Assembly (NCBI RefSeq): GCF_014269025.2
Contig: NZ_CP077094.1
Coordinates: 2,728,001 to 2,792,000 of the forward strand
Direction of reading: 5' to 3'
DNA length: 64,000 bases
DNA from: Pseudomonas promysalinigenes
GTDB taxonomy: Bacteria; Pseudomonadota; Gammaproteobacteria; Pseudomonadales; Pseudomonadaceae
Positions 61,102 through 64,000 of the stretch are shown piece after piece. Under the pieces are notes generated by a model. That model saw only the letters and a list, made by a program, of their open reading frames with translations. It did no database searches and had not been told where the DNA came from. Made by a program: the position numbers and the translations under genes. The stretch's first letter is position 1. The number at the start of each line of letters is the position of its first letter.

Positions 61102-61983
61102 TCAGATCCCTCCTGCGGCCAGCAATTGGCTCATCACCCCCGCCAGGTCCTTGACCATCCTGTCTGCGGTGGGCTTGTGCACGATGACGATTTCATAGCT
61201 GTCGACCTCTGGCAGCCCTTGTTCAGGGCCCAGTACCCGGTGCTCGCCTGTTGCTGCGCGCGGCGGCAACAGGCTAATGCCCATGCCGTCGGCCACCGCC
61301 GCCTGGATACCACTGAGACTTGAACTGGTGAAGCTGATCCGCCAGCGCCGGCCCATGCCTTCGATGGCATTGATCATGTCCTCGCGGTACAGGCCACGCG
61401 GTGGGAAGGTCACCAACGGGACGGGGTCCAGCTCGAATGCGGGGACGCGCGCACTGTCGATCCATTGCAAGCGCTCCGGCCAGCAGGCCACACCCTCGCG
61501 GCTGTTGCGCCGTTGCTTGAGCAGAACCAGGTCCAGCTCACCATTATCGTAGGCCTGGCTAAGGTCACGGCACAGCCCGCTGGTGACCTCGAGTTTGACC
61601 TGCGGGTGCTGGCGGCTGAAGGCTGACAGCGCATTGGTGGTGCGCCCACCGACGAAGTCCTCAGGCACCCCCAGACGTACCGTGACCCCAACCATCGCCC
61701 CGGCCAGGGCTTGCAGCATCTGATCGTTCAACGCCAGCATGTGTCGGGCATAACCGAGCAGGGTCTGGCCGGCATCGGTGGGCAATACGTCGCGGTTACC
61801 GCGTACCAACAGGCGGTGGCCGACCATATCTTCCAGGCGGCGAACTTTCTGGCTGATCGTCGATTGGGTGGAATGCAGGCGCGCGGCGGCGGTGGTGAAG
61901 CTGCCGCAGTCGGCCACCACTACCACGGCACGCAGCAGGTCGAGGTCGAACAGGGAGCTATTGGATTTGACGCTGATGGACAT
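61102..61983 (-). CDS. LysR family transcriptional regulator
   Basis: A 293-residue LysR regulator. Its helix-turn-helix is SFTTAAARLHSTQSTISQKV (about residues 27-46). The effector domain includes VRLGVPEDFVGGRTTNALSA and GMGISLLPPRA. The best start by domain alignment is the ATG at 61,983 (MSISVKSNSSLFDLDLLRAV), though its ribosome binding site is poor; an ATG at 62,025 follows GGAGG at very short spacing. It is not close to an obvious target and could act on the gamma-glutamyltransferase or on distant genes. It differs from the RipR-like protein. Confidence 0.83.
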   Translation of the reverse strand: MSISVKSNSSLFDLDLLRAVVVVADCGSFTTAAARLHSTQSTISQKVRRLEDMVGHRLLVRGNRDVLPTDAGQTLLGYARHMLALNDQMLQALAGAMVGVTVRLGVPEDFVGGRTTNALSAFSRQHPQVKLEVTSGLCRDLSQAYDNGELDLVLLKQRRNSREGVACWPERLQWIDSARVPAFELDPVPLVTFPPRGLYREDMINAIEGMGRRWRISFTSSSLSGIQAAVADGMGISLLPPRAATGEHRVLGPEQGLPEVDSYEIVIVHKPTADRMVKDLAGVMSQLLAAGGI

Positions 61984-62053
61984 CGGGGTATTCAACAAAT
62001 CAATGGCATGGCTGAGTTCTACCATGCCTCCAGTAGCCCGGCAACGCGGATGT

Positions 62054-63856
62054 CTAATCCCCCAGCGCCACCCCTTCGCGGCGCGGGTCAGCCCCACCCG
62101 CCCAGCCGTTGGTCGTTCGCTGAATGATCTGCATGCCGCTGGTCATGGTCAATGGCATCACCTCGTGGCCCCAGGCAGCCAGCTGGCGGATCAACGCCGC
62201 ACTGGTCAGCCCTGCTTCCACCTCGGTGCCGGCGTTGCGGCTGCCGAAATTGGGCAGATTGGCCGCTTGCTGAGGATCGAGCCGCCAGTCCAGCAAGCCG
62301 ATCAGCGCCTTGTTCACATAGCCGATGATCTGCGAACCACCTGGCGAACCAAGGCTTGCCAGCAGCTCGCCGGAGTCGCGGGCGAAGACCAGCGTTGGCG
62401 CCATCGCCGACAGCGGGCGCTTTCCAGGCTGTACACGGTTGGCCACGGGTTTACCGTTCTCGGCCGGCAGGAAGGAAAAGTCGGTGAGCTGGTTGTTCAG
62501 CATGAAGCCGCCGACCATCAGGTGCGATCCGAAGGCCGATTCCACCGATGTGGTCATGGCCAGTGCCTGGCCACTGTCATCGACCGCAGACAGATGCGAG
62601 GTAGAAATGCGCAGTGGCGAGCGGTCTGGGGCCAATGCCAGATGGACGCCAGGTGGGGTACCTGGGCGCGCGTGCTTCATGCTGAACACGCCTACCCGCT
62701 GGCTGCGCGCGGCGAGGTAGGCCGGGGCTAGCAACGCGCTAACCGGCACTGGCACATAATCGCTGTCGGCCAGGTACAGGGCTCGATCGGCATAGGCCAG
62801 GCGCTCGGCCTCGGCGATCAGGTGCACGGCTTGCGGCGCCGGCTCCAGGCCAGCCACCGAGTCAACTTTGTGCGGCGGCAAATTGGCCAGGTCGTGCTGC
62901 GCCGAAGTCAGCTGTAGCGCCTGCAAAATACCCAAGGTCTGTAACACGGTTACCCCACCCGATGACGGCGGCGGCATGCCGCAAATGTTCCAGGCCTTAT
63001 AAGCGCTGCACAGCGGCTCGCGCTCCTTGGCCTGATAACCCTGCAGGTCTTCGAGTGACAGCATCCCGGCATTGGCGTGCTGACGCACCTGCGCCACCAT
63101 GGCTTGGGCAATCTCACCGCTGTAGAAGGCCTCGACTCCCTGCTGTGCAATGCGCTGTAAAGTTTGTGCCAGGGCCGGGTTGCGCAACCGCGTGCCAACG
63201 GCCAAGGGCTTGCCTTCACGGTCCAGAAAGTAAGCCGCCATGGCCGGCGAGCGGGCAATCGACGGGTCACCGGCAATGAGCGTGTGCAGGCGCGGGGAAA
63301 CGGTGAAGCCTTCGCGCGCCAGTGCAATCGCCGGCGCGAACAGGTCCTTCCACGGCAACTTACCATGCTGATCGTGGGCCAGTTTCAAAGCCCGCAGTAC
63401 ACCCGGCACACCCACCGAGCGCCCGCCAATTTGCGCTGCGCGAAAGGCCATGGGCGAGCCGTCGGCTTGCAGGAACAGGCGTTCGGTCACCCCAGCCGGT
63501 GCAGTTTCGCGGCCATCGTAAGCCTGCACACGCTGGCCATCCCAGTACAGGATGAAGCCGCCACCGCCTATGCCACTGGACTGTGGCTCGACCAGGGTCA
63601 GCACCATTTGCATGGCAATGGCCGCATCGATGGCACTGCCACCGGCCCGCAGCATCGCTCGCCCGGCCTCGCTGGCCAAAGGGTTGGCGGCCGCCACCAT
63701 GTGCCGACTGGCACGCACCGGCTGCAGGCCGCTGCGGTAACCGGACTCAAGCTCCGGAGGGGTGGCCAGCACTTGGTCGGCCCAGGCGCCGCCACTGCAC
63801 GCTGCGAGGCAAACGACAGTGAGCAGGCGCTGCACTAACAAGGCACTACGGTACAT
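62054..63856 (-). CDS. ggt: Gamma-glutamyltransferase
   Basis: A 600-residue periplasmic Ntn-hydrolase that self-cleaves into two chains and transfers or hydrolyses gamma-glutamyl groups, for example from glutathione. The signal peptide is MYRSALLVQRLLTVVCLAAC, then SGGAWA-D. The new N-terminal threonine of the small subunit is the T of RISTSHLSAVDDSGQ. Substrate-site segments AGGSAIDAAIAMQMVLTLVE, FMLNNQLTDFSF and KRPLSAMAPTLVF are intact. I chose the ATG at 63,856 with AAGGA upstream; the ATG at 63,874 lacks one. The LSxCSG-like stretch in the leader (CLAACSGG) might allow lipidation. Confidence 0.9.
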   Translation of the reverse strand: MYRSALLVQRLLTVVCLAACSGGAWADQVLATPPELESGYRSGLQPVRASRHMVAAANPLASEAGRAMLRAGGSAIDAAIAMQMVLTLVEPQSSGIGGGGFILYWDGQRVQAYDGRETAPAGVTERLFLQADGSPMAFRAAQIGGRSVGVPGVLRALKLAHDQHGKLPWKDLFAPAIALAREGFTVSPRLHTLIAGDPSIARSPAMAAYFLDREGKPLAVGTRLRNPALAQTLQRIAQQGVEAFYSGEIAQAMVAQVRQHANAGMLSLEDLQGYQAKEREPLCSAYKAWNICGMPPPSSGGVTVLQTLGILQALQLTSAQHDLANLPPHKVDSVAGLEPAPQAVHLIAEAERLAYADRALYLADSDYVPVPVSALLAPAYLAARSQRVGVFSMKHARPGTPPGVHLALAPDRSPLRISTSHLSAVDDSGQALAMTTSVESAFGSHLMVGGFMLNNQLTDFSFLPAENGKPVANRVQPGKRPLSAMAPTLVFARDSGELLASLGSPGGSQIIGYVNKALIGLLDWRLDPQQAANLPNFGSRNAGTEVEAGLTSAALIRQLAAWGHEVMPLTMTSGMQIIQRTTNGWAGGADPRREGVALGD

Positions 63857-63891
63857 CGACTCGCATCCTTTCATGTGTCAGCCAACTGGGT

Positions 63892-64000
63892 TCAATGCGC
63901 TTTGAGCGCAGTTTCGATCGTCGCCACATCGATTTTGCCCATGTTCATCATCGCCTCGAACGCGCGCTTGGCTGCGGCCTTATCGGGGCTAGTGATCGCT
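63892..64000 (-). CDS. 3' end of a gene, probably VOC/PhnB-like
   Basis: Only the last 36 codons are in the window: ITSPDKAAAKRAFEAMMNMG, then KIDVATIETALKAH and a stop. The pattern K-AxRAFEAMM-M-KIDVA-IE-A is the usual C-terminus of PhnB-type VOC proteins, where it forms the last helix. The gene enters from the right edge and lies 36 bases upstream of the gamma-glutamyltransferase start, in the same direction. Confidence 0.55.
   Translation of the reverse strand, partial: AITSPDKAAAKRAFEAMMNMGKIDVATIETALKAH

Overview
The window is high-GC chromosomal DNA of a Pseudomonas, most likely of the P. putida group. This is judged from the gene content: Pho-box pstS, OprD and TorF-type porins, the rip itaconate operon, a molybdenum hydroxylase of PaoABC type, and a REP-like repeat. 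There are no rRNA or tRNA genes, no CRISPR array and no insertion sequence.

Layout. 1-11,700: a truncated pstS, then scattered housekeeping and stress genes (GNAT, DJ-1/PfpI, small hydrophilic proteins, cupin, TPP-dependent oxidase, three-subunit molybdenum hydroxylase, exonuclease III). 11,701-17,627: a BMP-family nucleoside/nucleobase ABC importer with a 2-oxoglutarate/Fe(II)-type oxygenase gene, preceded by a good sigma-54 promoter candidate. 17,637-21,638: the potassium transporter Kup and an ABC exporter.

21,714-34,652 is the most unusual part. An eight-gene plus-strand operon (24,614-33,240) encodes an asparaginyl-tRNA-synthetase-like amide ligase, a luciferase-like flavoprotein, both subunits of an adenosylcobalamin glutamate mutase, two ATP-grasp ligases, a PP-loop ATP pyrophosphatase-like enzyme and a PanB-like hydroxymethyltransferase. 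It is flanked by a divergent MHS transporter and OprD porin, and by a convergent MocR-type regulator. I read it as a non-NRPS biosynthetic cluster that builds a small amino-acid-derived molecule from 3-methylaspartate. I recognise no described system with this set.

35,066-49,000: an MFS exporter, then a catabolic region under two IclR regulators. It holds a shikimate-dehydrogenase-like enzyme, three flavin dehydrogenases of the 3-ketosteroid dehydrogenase/fumarate reductase type, a NIPSNAP protein, an MFS importer, a TIM-barrel isomerase/dehydratase and a Gfo/Idh/MocA oxidoreductase. Repeated operator-like sequences tie these units together. A hydroaromatic or alicyclic acid is the likely substrate class.

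49,080-61,983: two DUF202 membrane proteins, a lipoprotein, a VOC protein and a TorF porin, followed by the itaconate catabolism set. That set is a LysR regulator, itaconyl-CoA hydratase, acyl-CoA dehydrogenase, MmgE/PrpD, CoA-transferase, citramalyl-CoA lyase and TRAP transporter. Two near-identical LysR boxes control the enzyme operon and the transporter operon. The window ends with a LysR regulator, a gamma-glutamyltransferase and the end of a further gene.
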